Below, piece by piece: positions 28,405 to 37,808 of a stretch of 64,000 bases of DNA. Origin of the DNA: Alphaproteobacteria bacterium bin52 (lineage in GTDB: Bacteria > Pseudomonadota > Alphaproteobacteria > Thalassobaculales > Thalassobaculaceae); contig MPMT01000012.1 of the NCBI GenBank assembly GCA_002238645.1, forward strand, positions 1 to 64,000, written 5' to 3'. Numbering within the stretch: position 1 is the first letter of the stretch; the number at the start of each line of letters is the position of its first letter. Under the pieces are notes generated by a model, which saw nothing but the letters and a program-made list of their open reading frames with translations, ran no database searches and had not been told where the DNA came from. The translations under genes were made by a program, and so were the position numbers.

Positions 28405-29448
28405 ATGAACACATCCCCGCGGCTCGCCCGGGACCTGCTTGCCTGGTACGACGCCAACCGGCGCGTTCTGCCGTGGCGCGCCGCCCCCGGCGAATGTCCC
28501 GATCCCTACCGGGTCTGGCTCAGCGAGATCATGCTGCAGCAGACCACCGCCGGTCGGGTCGGCGAGTACTTCACCCGGTTCGCGGCACGCTGGCCAACGC
28601 TCGCGGCACTTGCCCGGGCGTCGGAGGACGAGGTGCTGGCACAGTGGGCCGGCCTCGGCTACTACGCCCGCGCCCGTAATCTGCACGCCTGCGCCAGGAC
28701 CGTGGTGGAGAAACATGCCGGTAGATTTCCCGACACGGAGGATGCGCTGCTCACTCTTCCCGGGATCGGCCGCTACACCGCCGCCGCCATCGCGGCCATC
28801 GCCTTCGACCTGCCGGCTACACCGGTCGACGGCAATGTCGAGAGGGTGATCTCGCGGCTGCGAAACATCCGCGAACCGCTGCCCCGCTCGCGCCCGCTGA
28901 TCCGCCGCCACGCCGCGGTGCTGACGCCCCGGCGCCGGCCAGGCGACTATGCCCAGGCGGTGATGGACCTGGGCGCAACCATCTGCACTCCGCGTTCGCC
29001 GTCGTGCACCGGCTGTCCGTGGCACCACTCCTGCGCTGCCCGCGCGGCAGGCAGCCCGGCAGAGTTGCCGCGCCGGATCCCCAGGCCCGCCCGGCCGACC
29101 CGGTACGGAACCGCGTTCTGGTGCCTGGACGCTGAGGGCGGGGTGTTGCTTCGCCGCCGGCCGGCATCGGGCCTGCTCGGCGGCATGGTCGAGGTTCCCA
29201 CCAGCGACTGGACCCGCGTTTCCGGTCCCGCGGCCGATCCGCCCCTGCCGGGCCACTGGCGGGAACTGGCGGGCACGGTGCGCCACACCTTCACCCACTT
29301 CCACCTCGAACTCCGGGTCCGGACTGCGCAGCTCGCCGGCCGTCCCCGGGCTCCCGGGCGGTGTTTCTGGCACCCGGTGGCAACGCTCGACGCGGCCGGC
29401 CTGCCGTCGGTGATGCGCAAGGTCGCGCAGTTGGCCACCAGGGCCTGA
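28405..29448 (+). CDS. mutY: A/G-specific adenine DNA glycosylase
   Basis: Removes adenine mispaired with 8-oxoguanine or guanine. About 347 residues: the catalytic-core helix SEIMLQQTTAGRV with the catalytic Glu, the helix-hairpin-helix LPGIGRYTAAAIAAIAF, the catalytic Asp in VDGNVERVISR, and a C-x6-C-x2-C-x5-C [4Fe-4S] cluster (CTPRSPSCTGCPWHHSC). A NUDIX-like C-terminal domain for 8-oxoG recognition follows. The ATG at 28405 has GAGG at 7 bases; an ATG at 28399 is also in frame. A TATATT -10-like box at 28388 is very close to the start, suggesting a very short leader. Confidence 0.95.
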   Translation: MNTSPRLARDLLAWYDANRRVLPWRAAPGECPDPYRVWLSEIMLQQTTAGRVGEYFTRFAARWPTLAALARASEDEVLAQWAGLGYYARARNLHACARTVVEKHAGRFPDTEDALLTLPGIGRYTAAAIAAIAFDLPATPVDGNVERVISRLRNIREPLPRSRPLIRRHAAVLTPRRRPGDYAQAVMDLGATICTPRSPSCTGCPWHHSCAARAAGSPAELPRRIPRPARPTRYGTAFWCLDAEGGVLLRRRPASGLLGGMVEVPTSDWTRVSGPAADPPLPGHWRELAGTVRHTFTHFHLELRVRTAQLAGRPRAPGRCFWHPVATLDAAGLPSVMRKVAQLATRA

Positions 29449-29451
29449 CGG

Positions 29452-30378
29452 TCAGGACAGGTGCTTCAGGTACTGCCCGTACCAGTCGAAGTCGACGAGT
29501 GCGACGTAGTCGTCGATCAGCTGGCGGGTGACCGGACCCGGGATCGCCTCGCTGGCCGGCCGGCGCCCGTTGATGCTTCGGATCGGGCAGATGCAGAAAC
29601 TGGTCGAGGTGATGAAGGCCTCCTCGGCGTTGTAGGCGTCGAACAGGTCGATATCGGTCTCGTCCACCGGTATGCCGCGGGCGGCGGCGAGTTCCATGGT
29701 GACCGCCCGGCTCACGCCCGGCAGCACCATCCGTGCGCGCGGTGTCTTCAGACGTCCACCGGAGAGCAGGAAGATGTTGCTGCCCTTGCCCTCGGCGAGA
29801 TTGCCGTCGCGGTCGAGCAGCACCGACAGGGCGTTCGGGTCCTGGGCCGCCACCTCGAGGTCACCCAGGATCAGGTTCAGGTAGTTGTGCGACTTCGCCC
29901 TCGGGCTGATCATGTCCGGCGCGACACGCCGCACGCCCGGCGTGACCACGTCGATCCCGTCCCGGTAGAAGCTGGCCCGCGCTGCGAGCGGCAGCGGCGT
30001 GCACTCGACCACCACGGTCGCATCGGGCCAGTCCGGCCATGCCTCGCGGTCACCCGGCGGCACTCCCCGGCTGACGCGCTGGCTGACCCAGTAGTCCTCG
30101 TCATCGCCGATCAGCGGCAGGTTGCGCCTGACCACTTCCCCGGTGATCTCGACGAAGCGGTCAAGCGAGTGGCCCGACGACAGGCCGAGGTAGCGCAACG
30201 ACCGTTCGAACCGCTCGAGGTGCTCGCGCAGGCGGAAGATGCGGTGCCCGAAGGTCCGCGTGGTGTCGAACGCGGCGTCGCCGAACTTGAACCCGGCGTC
30301 CTTGATCGGAATGAGCGCCTCGCTCTCGGGGACGAATTCACCGTTGAGGTAGACGGTGCGCTGGTTTGCGAGTGCCAT
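29452..30378 (-). CDS. Class IV PLP aminotransferase (branched-chain/D-amino acid type)
   Basis: A 308-residue fold-type IV enzyme. The N-terminus VYLNGEFVPESEALIPIKDAGFKFGDAAFDTTRTF is typical of the family, the PLP lysine lies in PRAKSHNYLNLILG, and the phosphate-binding loop is AEGKGSNIF. Similar proteins are annotated as branched-chain aminotransferase, D-alanine aminotransferase or aminodeoxychorismate lyase; the substrate cannot be chosen here. It is convergent with mutY, 3 bases between stops. A second class IV gene is at 47653-48495. Confidence 0.85.
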   Translation of the reverse strand: MALANQRTVYLNGEFVPESEALIPIKDAGFKFGDAAFDTTRTFGHRIFRLREHLERFERSLRYLGLSSGHSLDRFVEITGEVVRRNLPLIGDDEDYWVSQRVSRGVPPGDREAWPDWPDATVVVECTPLPLAARASFYRDGIDVVTPGVRRVAPDMISPRAKSHNYLNLILGDLEVAAQDPNALSVLLDRDGNLAEGKGSNIFLLSGGRLKTPRARMVLPGVSRAVTMELAAARGIPVDETDIDLFDAYNAEEAFITSTSFCICPIRSINGRRPASEAIPGPVTRQLIDDYVALVDFDWYGQYLKHLS

Positions 30379-31149
30379 CGCGAACTCCCGGATCCGGTGG
30401 AGCCGGGATCATACCGCAGTCCCGGGCGCGATGTCCCGTCCGGCGGGTGTGAGGTTCCCGACCCGGTCAAGGGTCGGACAGACATGTCTGTTCGCCACAC
30501 CACGGCCGGTGACGCACGGATCTGGAGCCTTCAGGGCGGTCGGGCGAAACGGCGGGGCGGCAATCCGTGAGTGCGCTTGCGTGTCGCCTTCCCATCGGCA
30601 GCGGAACGGCAGGCGCGAGGCGATCCTGTGACGGCGCGCTGCACACCTCGCGCACCGTGACTTTCCGATTGCCCTGGCCAGGTGTGCCTTGCCGGCTGAA
30701 TGGCCCGCCACCGCGCATCCATCTTCACGTGGTGCCGCTGCACGCGGGTTGCGGGGCGAAGACTCCCGCTGCATCTGGCGCGGTGTCGCCGCGGATGCCG
30801 GATATGATGCACGAAGCGTTCACACACCGGGCACCGGGCCGGTGTCGAGGTGGGCTTTGTGTCCTGCTCCTGGCGGCGGCTCCTGGATGTGTGGACGGAT
30901 CAGCCGGACAGCAGCATTCGCAAGCTTGCCCGGGCCGCGACCGCTCGTTTCTCCCCATGACGGACACCCGGTGAGGGTTGCACCTGGCCTTCTCTTGCCC
31001 GAGCCTCGAGAGCCGCATGCAGGGTGTCCTCGGCCTCGCGCACGGTGATTGTGGCCACGACCGGTATCCTGGGCAGGTGACCGCGCTTTGCTGACATGAT
31101 GCAGGCGTCAGGACAGTCCGGATGTCGGGCCAGCGTGGACAGTCTTTGC
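30379..31149. other. Gene-free stretch, possible toxin-antitoxin remnant
   Basis: About 770 bases without a convincing gene. It holds a 7-bp hairpin at 30458-30477 (CCGACCC/GGGTCGG) and a perfect palindrome at 30478-30491. On the minus strand near 31060-31000 a short translation, ATITVREAEDTLHAALEARA, resembles the first strand and helix of FitA/VapB-like ribbon-helix-helix antitoxins, but it has no proper continuation and no toxin gene beside it. Composition is like the neighbours. I see nothing else that can be supported. Confidence 0.4.
30478..30491. promoter_or_regulatory. Perfect 14-bp palindrome upstream of the class IV aminotransferase
   Basis: ACAGACATGTCTGT is a perfect dyad without spacer, about 100 bases upstream of the 30378 start and immediately beside a 7-bp hairpin. 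It could be an operator for a dimeric regulator; no bound protein can be named. Confidence 0.3.
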
Positions 31150-32655
31150 TCACGCCCGGCGTCCGGACCGCTGCAGCAGCAGGCACAACGGCATGCCGAG
31201 AAACGCCACGACGACCAGGAACACGAAGTCGTTCAGGAACGCGACCGTCCGGGCCTCGTCGATCACCAGCCGCTGCAGGGTATGCAGCGCCGGATCGATC
31301 ACCGACACGGTTCCGGCCAGGGCGGTCGCCGCGAAGGCGTCGATGTGCTCGCGCATCTCGATGTAGTTGACCTGGGAGGACCGCACCAGGATCGAGACCA
31401 CCACCGATGTCCCCATGCTGGCGCCGACCGAGCGGACCAGCGCGAACAGGGCCGCTGCCTCGACCCGGAAGTCCGGCGCCAGCGTGGAGAAGGTCACCGT
31501 GGTGAGAGAGACCCACATCATCCCCATGCCGTAGCCGTTGATGACGGTGACCCAGACCACCTCTGCCAGTGAAACCTCGGCGTTCCAGCCGGTCATCCAC
31601 AGGTTGCTGACACCGACGCAGGCCAGGCCGGCAATGATCAGGTACTTGCCGGGGAACCGGTCCGCGAGGAACCCGGCGGTGACCATCGCCACCATGGTCC
31701 CGACACCGCGGGCCGAGACCACCCAGCCGGCCGACAGCACCGGGTAGCCCTGAACGTTCTGCAGGAACAGGGGCAGGATGAACAGGCTGGCAAACACCGC
31801 AATGCCGAACACGAAGATCAGCAGCAGGCCGATCAGGTAGTTGCGATCGGCAAAGATCGCCAGGTTGACATAGGGAGCCACGGTCGTCAGGCAGTGGGCC
31901 GTGAACAGGTAGAAGGCCATGACCGAGATCGAGACATTGACCAGGATCTCCGTCGATTCGAACCAGCCGAGCCGCTCGCCCCGGTCAAGTGCGAGTTGCA
32001 GGAACACCACGGCGACAATCAGCGTGACCATGCCGAACCAGTCGACCCGACGGTCGGGAACCTCCGCCTTTGGCAGGGTGGCGACAATCGCGAAGAACGC
32101 GACGATCCCGAACGGGATGTTCATGAAGAACACCGAGCGCCAGTCGTGGAACTCGGTCAGCATTGCACCGACGGTCGGACCGATCACCGGGCCGATGATC
32201 ATGCCCATGGACCAGATGCTCATCGCTAACCCGTGTTTCTCGCGCGGGTAGGTGTCGAGCATGATTGCCTGGGAGATCGGCAGCAGTGGTGCCGAAACGA
32301 AGCCCTGCAGGATCCGCCATGCCACCAGCTGTCCCAGGGTCTCGGCGGTGCCGCACAGCAACGAGGTCACCGTGAAGCCGAGAATGGCGGCCAGGAACAC
32401 CCGGCGGCGACCGAAACGCTGGCTCATCACGTTGGTCAGGATGGTCCCGACCGCGGTCGCCACCACGAAGGCGGTGATCACCCACGACACCTGGTCCGGG
32501 GCCGCCGACAGGTTGCCCTGGATGCTCGGGAGTGCCACGTAGGCGGTGCTCATGTTGAGCGCGTGCAGCAGCGAGGCCGCCAGCACCGGACCGGTGATGA
32601 TGAGCCGTTCGAACGGCGTAAACGGCCCCTGGGCCGGCCTGGTGATGGTCAGCAC
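31150..32655 (-). CDS. MFS drug:H+ antiporter, DHA2 (EmrB/QacA) family
   Basis: A 501-residue transporter with about 14 hydrophobic helices. The early SWVITAFVVATAVGTIL helix and the motif-A region SQRFGRRRVFLAAILGF, plus WSMGMIIGPVIGPTVG (motif C-like), identify the DHA2 branch that exports drugs or metabolites by proton antiport. It starts at a GTG. No HlyD/EmrA membrane-fusion gene lies beside it, so it may work alone or pair with a protein encoded elsewhere. It follows the amidohydrolase by 34 bases on the same strand. Confidence 0.9.
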   Translation of the reverse strand: MLTITRPAQGPFTPFERLIITGPVLAASLLHALNMSTAYVALPSIQGNLSAAPDQVSWVITAFVVATAVGTILTNVMSQRFGRRRVFLAAILGFTVTSLLCGTAETLGQLVAWRILQGFVSAPLLPISQAIMLDTYPREKHGLAMSIWSMGMIIGPVIGPTVGAMLTEFHDWRSVFFMNIPFGIVAFFAIVATLPKAEVPDRRVDWFGMVTLIVAVVFLQLALDRGERLGWFESTEILVNVSISVMAFYLFTAHCLTTVAPYVNLAIFADRNYLIGLLLIFVFGIAVFASLFILPLFLQNVQGYPVLSAGWVVSARGVGTMVAMVTAGFLADRFPGKYLIIAGLACVGVSNLWMTGWNAEVSLAEVVWVTVINGYGMGMMWVSLTTVTFSTLAPDFRVEAAALFALVRSVGASMGTSVVVSILVRSSQVNYIEMREHIDAFAATALAGTVSVIDPALHTLQRLVIDEARTVAFLNDFVFLVVVAFLGMPLCLLLQRSGRRA

Positions 32656-32689
32656 AGCCGGTTTCCGCTGCTTTCGGCCCGGCCGGCCC

Positions 32690-33770
32690 TCAGGCCGGGG
32701 TCAGCCGGTAGACCCGGGCCGCGGTATCGTGGAACAGGGCCGCCTTCTCGTCAGCGGATGCGCCGGCAGCGATGTGCTTGAAGGCGTTCCATATCGTCGC
32801 GTAGCTGCAGCTCAGCTTGTCGACCGGGAAGTTCGACTCGAACATGCACCGGTCCACCCCGAACACCTCGATGACGTAGTCGTAGTAGTGGCGGGGTGCG
32901 GCCGCCCCGTCCCCCCCCGCCGGCCGCGGCGGCCGCCGCCGCCCCGCCCGCCTGCCCGCCCGGGGGGGGGGGTGGCCCCCGCCGTTCCCAGCCGAAGCCG
33001 TTGACGTCCATGTTGATGCCGCCGAGCTTGGCGACGACATTGCCGCACCTGGCCAGTTCCCGGACCATCGGCTTCCAGGTTTCGAACACCTCGCGCTCGC
33101 GCCCGGCATACGGGCCGGCCCCGATCGGTCCCCCGAAATGATCGAGGATGATCGTGGTGTCCGGAAACGCCCGCGCGAGGCTGGTGACTTCCGGGATCTG
33201 CGGGTGGTAGCACCAGGCCTCGAAGCTCAGTCCCCGGGGACCGAGTTCGGCAAATCCGCGCCGGAACGTCTCGTCGAGCAGCAGCCCCTGCGGCGGATCG
33301 GTACGGTGATTGCGTATCTGAGGCGACGGGTCCCAGGCGACCGCCCGGCGGATGCCGCGGAACCTGCCGCCGCCGGCAACGAGATGGGCGTCCAGCACCT
33401 CTCCGGCGCGTGCGCCGATCCGCAGGTCGACCGTGCCCACGATCCCGGCGGCTATCCGCGTCGGGCCGTACAGACCCGACGCACTCATGGCGGCGATGCC
33501 GTTGACGAACTCTGTCTCTCCGACCGGTCGCAGGTGCTCGGGCCCATCACCGCGGAACATGGCGCCGCACTCGATGAAGACCGTGGAGACGATGGAGTGC
33601 CCGCTTCCGGTGTCGGCGAGGATCTCGTCGAGCAGGTAGCGGGGCTGGATCTGATGGGCCGTTGCCCGGTCCCAGAGATGGTGATGGGGATCGCAGATCG
33701 GCAGGTCGGGTTCGAGGATGTCCTCCTCGATCCGCGCCAACCACTCCCGGTTCGACGAATGTGCGACCAT
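32690..33770 (-). pseudogene. Amidohydrolase family 2 (PDC-like TIM barrel), frame broken at a G/C-only patch
   Basis: Metal-dependent hydrolase/lactonase-type TIM barrel of about 350 residues. The HxH metal motif lies in CDPHHHLWD near 27, followed by VSTVFIECGAMFR, RFRGIRRAVAWD, and TTIILDHFGGPIG with a conserved Asp-His. After NGFGWERR the frame enters nearly pure G/C sequence (32894-32990) and re-emerges in another frame as HYYDYVIEVFGVDRCMFESNFP... to the stop at 32690. Both halves are well conserved, so the gene is probably intact in the organism and the patch a sequencing fault. It lies between the MFS and CoA-transferase genes on the same strand. Confidence 0.8.
32894..32990. other. 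Near-pure G/C low-complexity patch inside the amidohydrolase gene
   Basis: About 97 bases with almost no A or T, including C8 at 32911-32918, a GCC/GGC-rich middle and G11 at 32962-32972. Codon structure is lost and the gene changes frame across it. Nothing like it occurs elsewhere in the window except the C8 run in the smc duplication. Confidence 0.75.
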
Positions 33771-33806
33771 TGCTGTCTCCGCGTTACTGTCCCCAGGGTC
33801 GCCTGG

Positions 33807-34991
33807 TCATACCACGCGCCCGTCCCTTAGCCGCGCGATGGCGGCCGGATCGTGGCCGAGTTCGGCCAGGATCTCGTCGGTGTGCTCGCCGAGCGTTGCC
33901 GCGCGGCTGCGGATGGTTCCCGGCGTCCCGGACAGTCTGACCGGCGTCGTGGTGACCGGAACCGGCCGCTCGAGTCCGGGGAAGGCCATGTCATGGAGGA
34001 AGTCCATCGCCCGGACGTGCGGGTCCTCCAGCACCTGTGCCGGTTCCAGCACCGGACCGCAGGGGATCCGCGCTTCGTCAAGTGCCGCCAGCACCTCGGC
34101 GGTGGTCTGGTCCCGGCACCATTCGGCCATCCTCGCGCTCAGGACTTCACCATTGTCGCCGCGGGCCTGGTCATCGGCGAAGCGGGGATCGTCCAGCCAG
34201 TGGTCCTCTCCCATCAGCCGGGCCCAGCGTTCGAACAGCGGCTGGCCGACCACCTGCACCATCACCGCGCCGTCGCGGGTGCGGAACAGGTCGCTCGGAC
34301 CGGAGATGTAGCCCCGGTTGCCGTAGGACGGACGGCCAATGCCGGTAACGGCTTCCTCGGCCAGACACGCGATGTTGAACGCCATCACGGTACGGGTGAG
34401 CGCGGCCTCGACCAGCTGGCCCCTGCCGGTACGGGTGCGTTCGAGCAGTGCGGACATGACACCGAAGGCCGCAAGCGTGGCGGTGCCGAAATCGGCGAAG
34501 GGGACGAACGACTTCATCGGATCGCCCGGGTGGCCTCCCATGGCTGTGGCGCCGGCGAGGGCCTGGGCAACGCCATCGAATCCGACCCGGTCGCTGTACG
34601 GTCCGCCCCGGCCGTAGGCGGTGACCGTGGCCAGGATGATGTCGGGCCTGATCGCCTTCAGGCTCTCGTAGTCGATCCCCATGGCCTCCAGTGTCGGCTG
34701 CGGCAGGTTGGCGATCACCACGTCCGCGGTCGCGACCAGCGAGCGGACGACCTCGCGGCCCTCCGGCTTCATCGGGTTCAGGGTCAGCGATCGCTTGTTG
34801 CGGTTGAGCGCGAGGAACATCGGGCCCTCGCCGGTCCCTGTGATCGGGACCAGGTACCGATCCTCGCTGCCTGACAGTTTCTCGATGCGGATGACATCGG
34901 CCCCCATGTCGCCGAGCAGCATGCCGCAGAACGGTCCGGCGATGTAGCGCCCGAAGTCGAGTACGCGCACACCCTCGAGTACTCCGGCCAT
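33807..34991 (-). CDS. CaiB/BaiF family III CoA-transferase
   Basis: A 394-residue class III CoA-transferase moving CoA between carboxylic acids through aspartyl-CoA. The N-terminus VRVLDFGRYIAGPFCG, GADVIRIEK and NRNKRSLTL are family hallmarks; the catalytic Asp is in FADFGTATLAA near 168. The acceptor (carnitine, oxalate, mesaconate and others in the family) is not predictable. It precedes the amidohydrolase and MFS genes on the same strand with 36 bases between, suggesting a catabolic operon of CoA-transferase, amidohydrolase and exporter. Confidence 0.9.
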   Translation of the reverse strand: MAGVLEGVRVLDFGRYIAGPFCGMLLGDMGADVIRIEKLSGSEDRYLVPITGTGEGPMFLALNRNKRSLTLNPMKPEGREVVRSLVATADVVIANLPQPTLEAMGIDYESLKAIRPDIILATVTAYGRGGPYSDRVGFDGVAQALAGATAMGGHPGDPMKSFVPFADFGTATLAAFGVMSALLERTRTGRGQLVEAALTRTVMAFNIACLAEEAVTGIGRPSYGNRGYISGPSDLFRTRDGAVMVQVVGQPLFERWARLMGEDHWLDDPRFADDQARGDNGEVLSARMAEWCRDQTTAEVLAALDEARIPCGPVLEPAQVLEDPHVRAMDFLHDMAFPGLERPVPVTTTPVRLSGTPGTIRSRAATLGEHTDEILAELGHDPAAIARLRDGRVV

Positions 34992-35078
34992 GGTTCTCCC
35001 CCTGCTACAGTCGGTGCCGGCCGCAGGGTAGCCGATCGGCCCCCGGCATTGAATTATCGGCGTGCAGGCAAATGCGGT

Positions 35079-35927
35079 TTATCGCGTGGCGGATCGGGAC
35101 ACCACCGCCCGGAACCAGTCGAGCACCAGCCGGTGCCAGCCCTGCGGGATCTCGTGACCGCCCGGATGCAGCGCAAGCTGCAGGTTTCCGGCCCGGCACG
35201 CGTCCCAGCGCCGCAGCCAGAAGCGACCGGCGGTTTCGGCCACAAGACCGCGGGCCGGCGTGCAGCCGTTGGCGCGGCGCAGGGTCTCCAGGCCATCGAA
35301 CACGTCGCCCTGGCGGAGCATGCCGTTCCTGATCGATCGCCCCTCGATCGGCACAGTACGGTCGCGCCAGCCATGGGTGTGCAGCAGCGAGACCGGCCCG
35401 GCGCACTCTTGCGGCGGCGGGCGCCAGAAGGCCCCAGCAACCGGGGCGTGGGCGGCGAACATCCGTGGCGCCGCACAGGCGACGGTCCACACCAGCGAGC
35501 CGCCCAGCGAGAAGCCGGAAAGCAGCGATTGACGGCGGTCGACGCCGAACCGGTGCTCGGCATCACGCATGACCGCCTCGATGAACGCCACCTCGTCGCG
35601 TCTGCCGTGCCGCTCCGTCACGTACGGCAGGACGTGCCAGGTCCTGCCGTTCCGCCCGGCCCGGCGCATCCCGTCGGGCGCGACGACGGCGAGTCCGGCC
35701 TGCAGAAACGGTTCGGTCAGGCCCGCGTTGCCGATCACCGACCGCCCGCTCGCACCGTATCCGTGGGCGTGAACCACCGCCCGCACCGGGGAGGAGTGTT
35801 GTGCGGGCATGCGGATGTAGTATCCGCCACCCGGGACCTCGCAACGCGACCCGGCGCCCGGGCAGGCGCCAGCCGTTCCGGCCGCCAGCAGGACGAGCAG
35901 AAGGCCCAGGACCGGGGCGAGAACCAT
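35079..35927 (-). CDS. Secreted alpha/beta hydrolase, PHB depolymerase/feruloyl esterase-like (LpqC family)
   Basis: A 282-residue esterase with a signal peptide of about 19-21 residues ending near AGTAGA. The nucleophile is in GFSLGGSL, an acidic residue lies in HGWRDRTVP and the histidine in PGGHEIPQGW. AVVHAHGYGASGR forms the oxyanion region. Such enzymes cleave polyesters or aromatic esters in the periplasm or outside the cell. The ATG at 35927 is 1 base after the ketopantoate reductase-like stop, so the two are coupled. Exact ester unknown. Confidence 0.8.
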   Translation of the reverse strand: MVLAPVLGLLLVLLAAGTAGACPGAGSRCEVPGGGYYIRMPAQHSSPVRAVVHAHGYGASGRSVIGNAGLTEPFLQAGLAVVAPDGMRRAGRNGRTWHVLPYVTERHGRRDEVAFIEAVMRDAEHRFGVDRRQSLLSGFSLGGSLVWTVACAAPRMFAAHAPVAGAFWRPPPQECAGPVSLLHTHGWRDRTVPIEGRSIRNGMLRQGDVFDGLETLRRANGCTPARGLVAETAGRFWLRRWDACRAGNLQLALHPGGHEIPQGWHRLVLDWFRAVVSRSATR

Positions 35928-35928
35928 C

Positions 35929-36852
35929 TCAGGCGGCGAACCCGGCCTCCTTGCCGCGGACCAGGTCCGACACGGTCCGGTTGACCGGCGCGTCCAACCC
36001 CACCTTCCCCGCCTCCACCGGCACCGCGCCGTTGATGGCGTCGATTTCCGAACGCCGTCCGGCCAGGTGATCGAGCAGCATCGACGGGCGCGCGTCCGGC
36101 ATCCGCGCGCCGAAGTCACGGACATAGGTGTCGACCTCCCCGAAGCCGAGAGCGATCCCCGCCGCGCGCGCCACCGCGTCCGCCTCACGCGCGCAGCCGA
36201 GCGCGATCGACCAGGCGGACGGCTCGGCCTGGACCTGGCCGATGGTCATGTTCATCAGCGCGCAGGGGCCGCTGTAGGTCACGTTGCAGATGAACTTCTC
36301 CCAGATCATCTGGTGAATGTCGGGATAGCCCTTCGCGGTGAAACCGGCGGCATTCCAGGCCTCGACCACGCGTTCGAGACGCTGCGACATTCCGCCTTGC
36401 ATCTCGCCGATGCGGACCAGCTGCATGCCGTTGTGATGGGCGTGGCCCGGCGCCTTCATCGACGCTCCGAAGCCGCCAACCACCCCGATCATGACCTTGC
36501 CGGTATCGATAGCCTCGGCGATCCGGTCGGCGGCGCCAAGTCCGTTCTGGATGGTCAGGATGACACTGTCGTCCCCGGCAATCTCGGCTGCGGACCGGGC
36601 TGCAGACGCCACGCCGTCGGCCTTGGTCGCAACGATGACGAGATCGCATTCCCCGGCATCCGCGGCACTGGTGGTGGCGTTCAGCCGGACCGTCCGGTCA
36701 CCGCTCGCACCCTCCAGCCTCAGCCCGGTGCGGTTGATCGCATCGACGTGTTCCGCCCAGGTATCGATGGCCCAGACCTCGTTGCCGGCATCCGCCAGCA
36801 GCGCTGCATACACCGAACCCATCGCACCGCATCCGATGATGCCGATCTTCAT
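35929..36852 (-). CDS. 2-Dehydropantoate 2-reductase family protein (PanE-like)
   Basis: A 307-residue NADPH-dependent reductase. The Rossmann motif GIIGCGAMGSVYAALL is at the very N-terminus, KADG with the family lysine near 75, and the C-terminal helical domain with KFICNVTYSGPCALMN, the KxxxN-type substrate motif. PanE makes pantoate for coenzyme A, but paralogues reduce other 2-oxoacids, so this may not be the biosynthetic copy. GGAG sits 7 bases before the ATG at 36852. It heads a two-gene unit with the esterase and is divergent from the nitroreductase. Confidence 0.82.
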   Translation of the reverse strand: MKIGIIGCGAMGSVYAALLADAGNEVWAIDTWAEHVDAINRTGLRLEGASGDRTVRLNATTSAADAGECDLVIVATKADGVASAARSAAEIAGDDSVILTIQNGLGAADRIAEAIDTGKVMIGVVGGFGASMKAPGHAHHNGMQLVRIGEMQGGMSQRLERVVEAWNAAGFTAKGYPDIHQMIWEKFICNVTYSGPCALMNMTIGQVQAEPSAWSIALGCAREADAVARAAGIALGFGEVDTYVRDFGARMPDARPSMLLDHLAGRRSEIDAINGAVPVEAGKVGLDAPVNRTVSDLVRGKEAGFAA

Positions 36853-36945
36853 TCCCGTACTCCTCCGGTTGTCGCGGTCTTGTCTGGCCCGACCGACTGC
36901 GGGCACTATGGCACATCCGTTCCGAGACGCGAGGCGTGACGTGCC

Positions 36946-37788
36946 ATGACTGCCCGGTCAACGATTGCAGACCTGATCGAGGATCGCTACGGCGTTCCGA
37001 CTGCCGACGGCCGCGACCTGCCGGCCGAGGGTGAGCTCGCCGGCATTCTTTCCCATCGCACGCACCGGCGCTTCAGTCCGGAACCGGTGCCGGACAGCCT
37101 GCTGCGCGTCCTGCTCGCCGCCGCGTTTTCGGCACCCGCGAAGTCGGACCTGCAGCAGTCCGCGGTGGTCGTGGTGCGCGACCCCGACAAGCGGGCGGCG
37201 ATCGCCGAACTGATGCCGAGCATGGAGTGGATCGGAACCTGCCCGGTATTCATGGTGTTCCTCGGCGACAGCAGGCGCATCCGCCGGATTTGCCGGATGC
37301 GCGGCAAGCCGTTCGCCAATGACCATCTCGACGCGTTCCTGAACGCGGCGGTGGACTGTGGCCTGGTGTTGATGAACTACATCCGGGCGGCCGAGGCCAT
37401 GGGGCTCGGCTGCTGCCCGATCAGCGTGGTCCGCAACCACATCGATGCGATCTCGCAGCTGCTGGAACTGCCCGATCACGTCTTTCCCGTCGCCGGAATG
37501 TGCACCGGCTATCCCGCGGGTCCCGGCTACATCAGTCTGCGGCTGCCCGCCTCGGTGACGGTGCACGAGGACAGCTATCGCGACGAGGCGCTCGCAGGCG
37601 AGATCGACGCCTACGACCGGCGCCGGGACGCCCGCTACAGCGTTCCGCGGGAAAAGCAGCGCCATGCCGACACCTGGGGCGTCGCCGACTTCTATGGCTG
37701 GTCGGAGGACAAGGCGCGCCAGGTCTCGGTCACGGAACGCGAGCAGCTGGCGGAACACCTCAGGCGCAAGGGGTTTCGCCTCGACTGA
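36946..37788 (+). CDS. Nitroreductase family FMN protein
   Basis: A 280-residue NfsA/nitroreductase-like flavoprotein. FMN-contact motifs are HRTHRRFSPEPVP near 36-48 and AFSAPAKSDLQQ near 60-71; AAEAMGLGCCPIS near 148-160 and VAGMCTGYPAG follow. The C-terminal extension (RREKQRHADTWG-like) is typical of the NfsA branch. These enzymes reduce nitro compounds, quinones or flavins; the natural substrate is unknown. Two genes follow on the same strand, starting with a carboxylesterase 20 bases downstream. Confidence 0.85.
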   Translation: MTARSTIADLIEDRYGVPTADGRDLPAEGELAGILSHRTHRRFSPEPVPDSLLRVLLAAAFSAPAKSDLQQSAVVVVRDPDKRAAIAELMPSMEWIGTCPVFMVFLGDSRRIRRICRMRGKPFANDHLDAFLNAAVDCGLVLMNYIRAAEAMGLGCCPISVVRNHIDAISQLLELPDHVFPVAGMCTGYPAGPGYISLRLPASVTVHEDSYRDEALAGEIDAYDRRRDARYSVPREKQRHADTWGVADFYGWSEDKARQVSVTEREQLAEHLRRKGFRLD

Positions 37789-37808
37789 ACCGGCACCGGA
37801 GACGCGTC

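Noticed and set aside
30567-30974. A 135-codon plus-strand frame in the gene-free stretch.
   Set aside because: Arg/Pro/Ala-rich translation without domain, and several overlapping alternatives on both strands look equally random.
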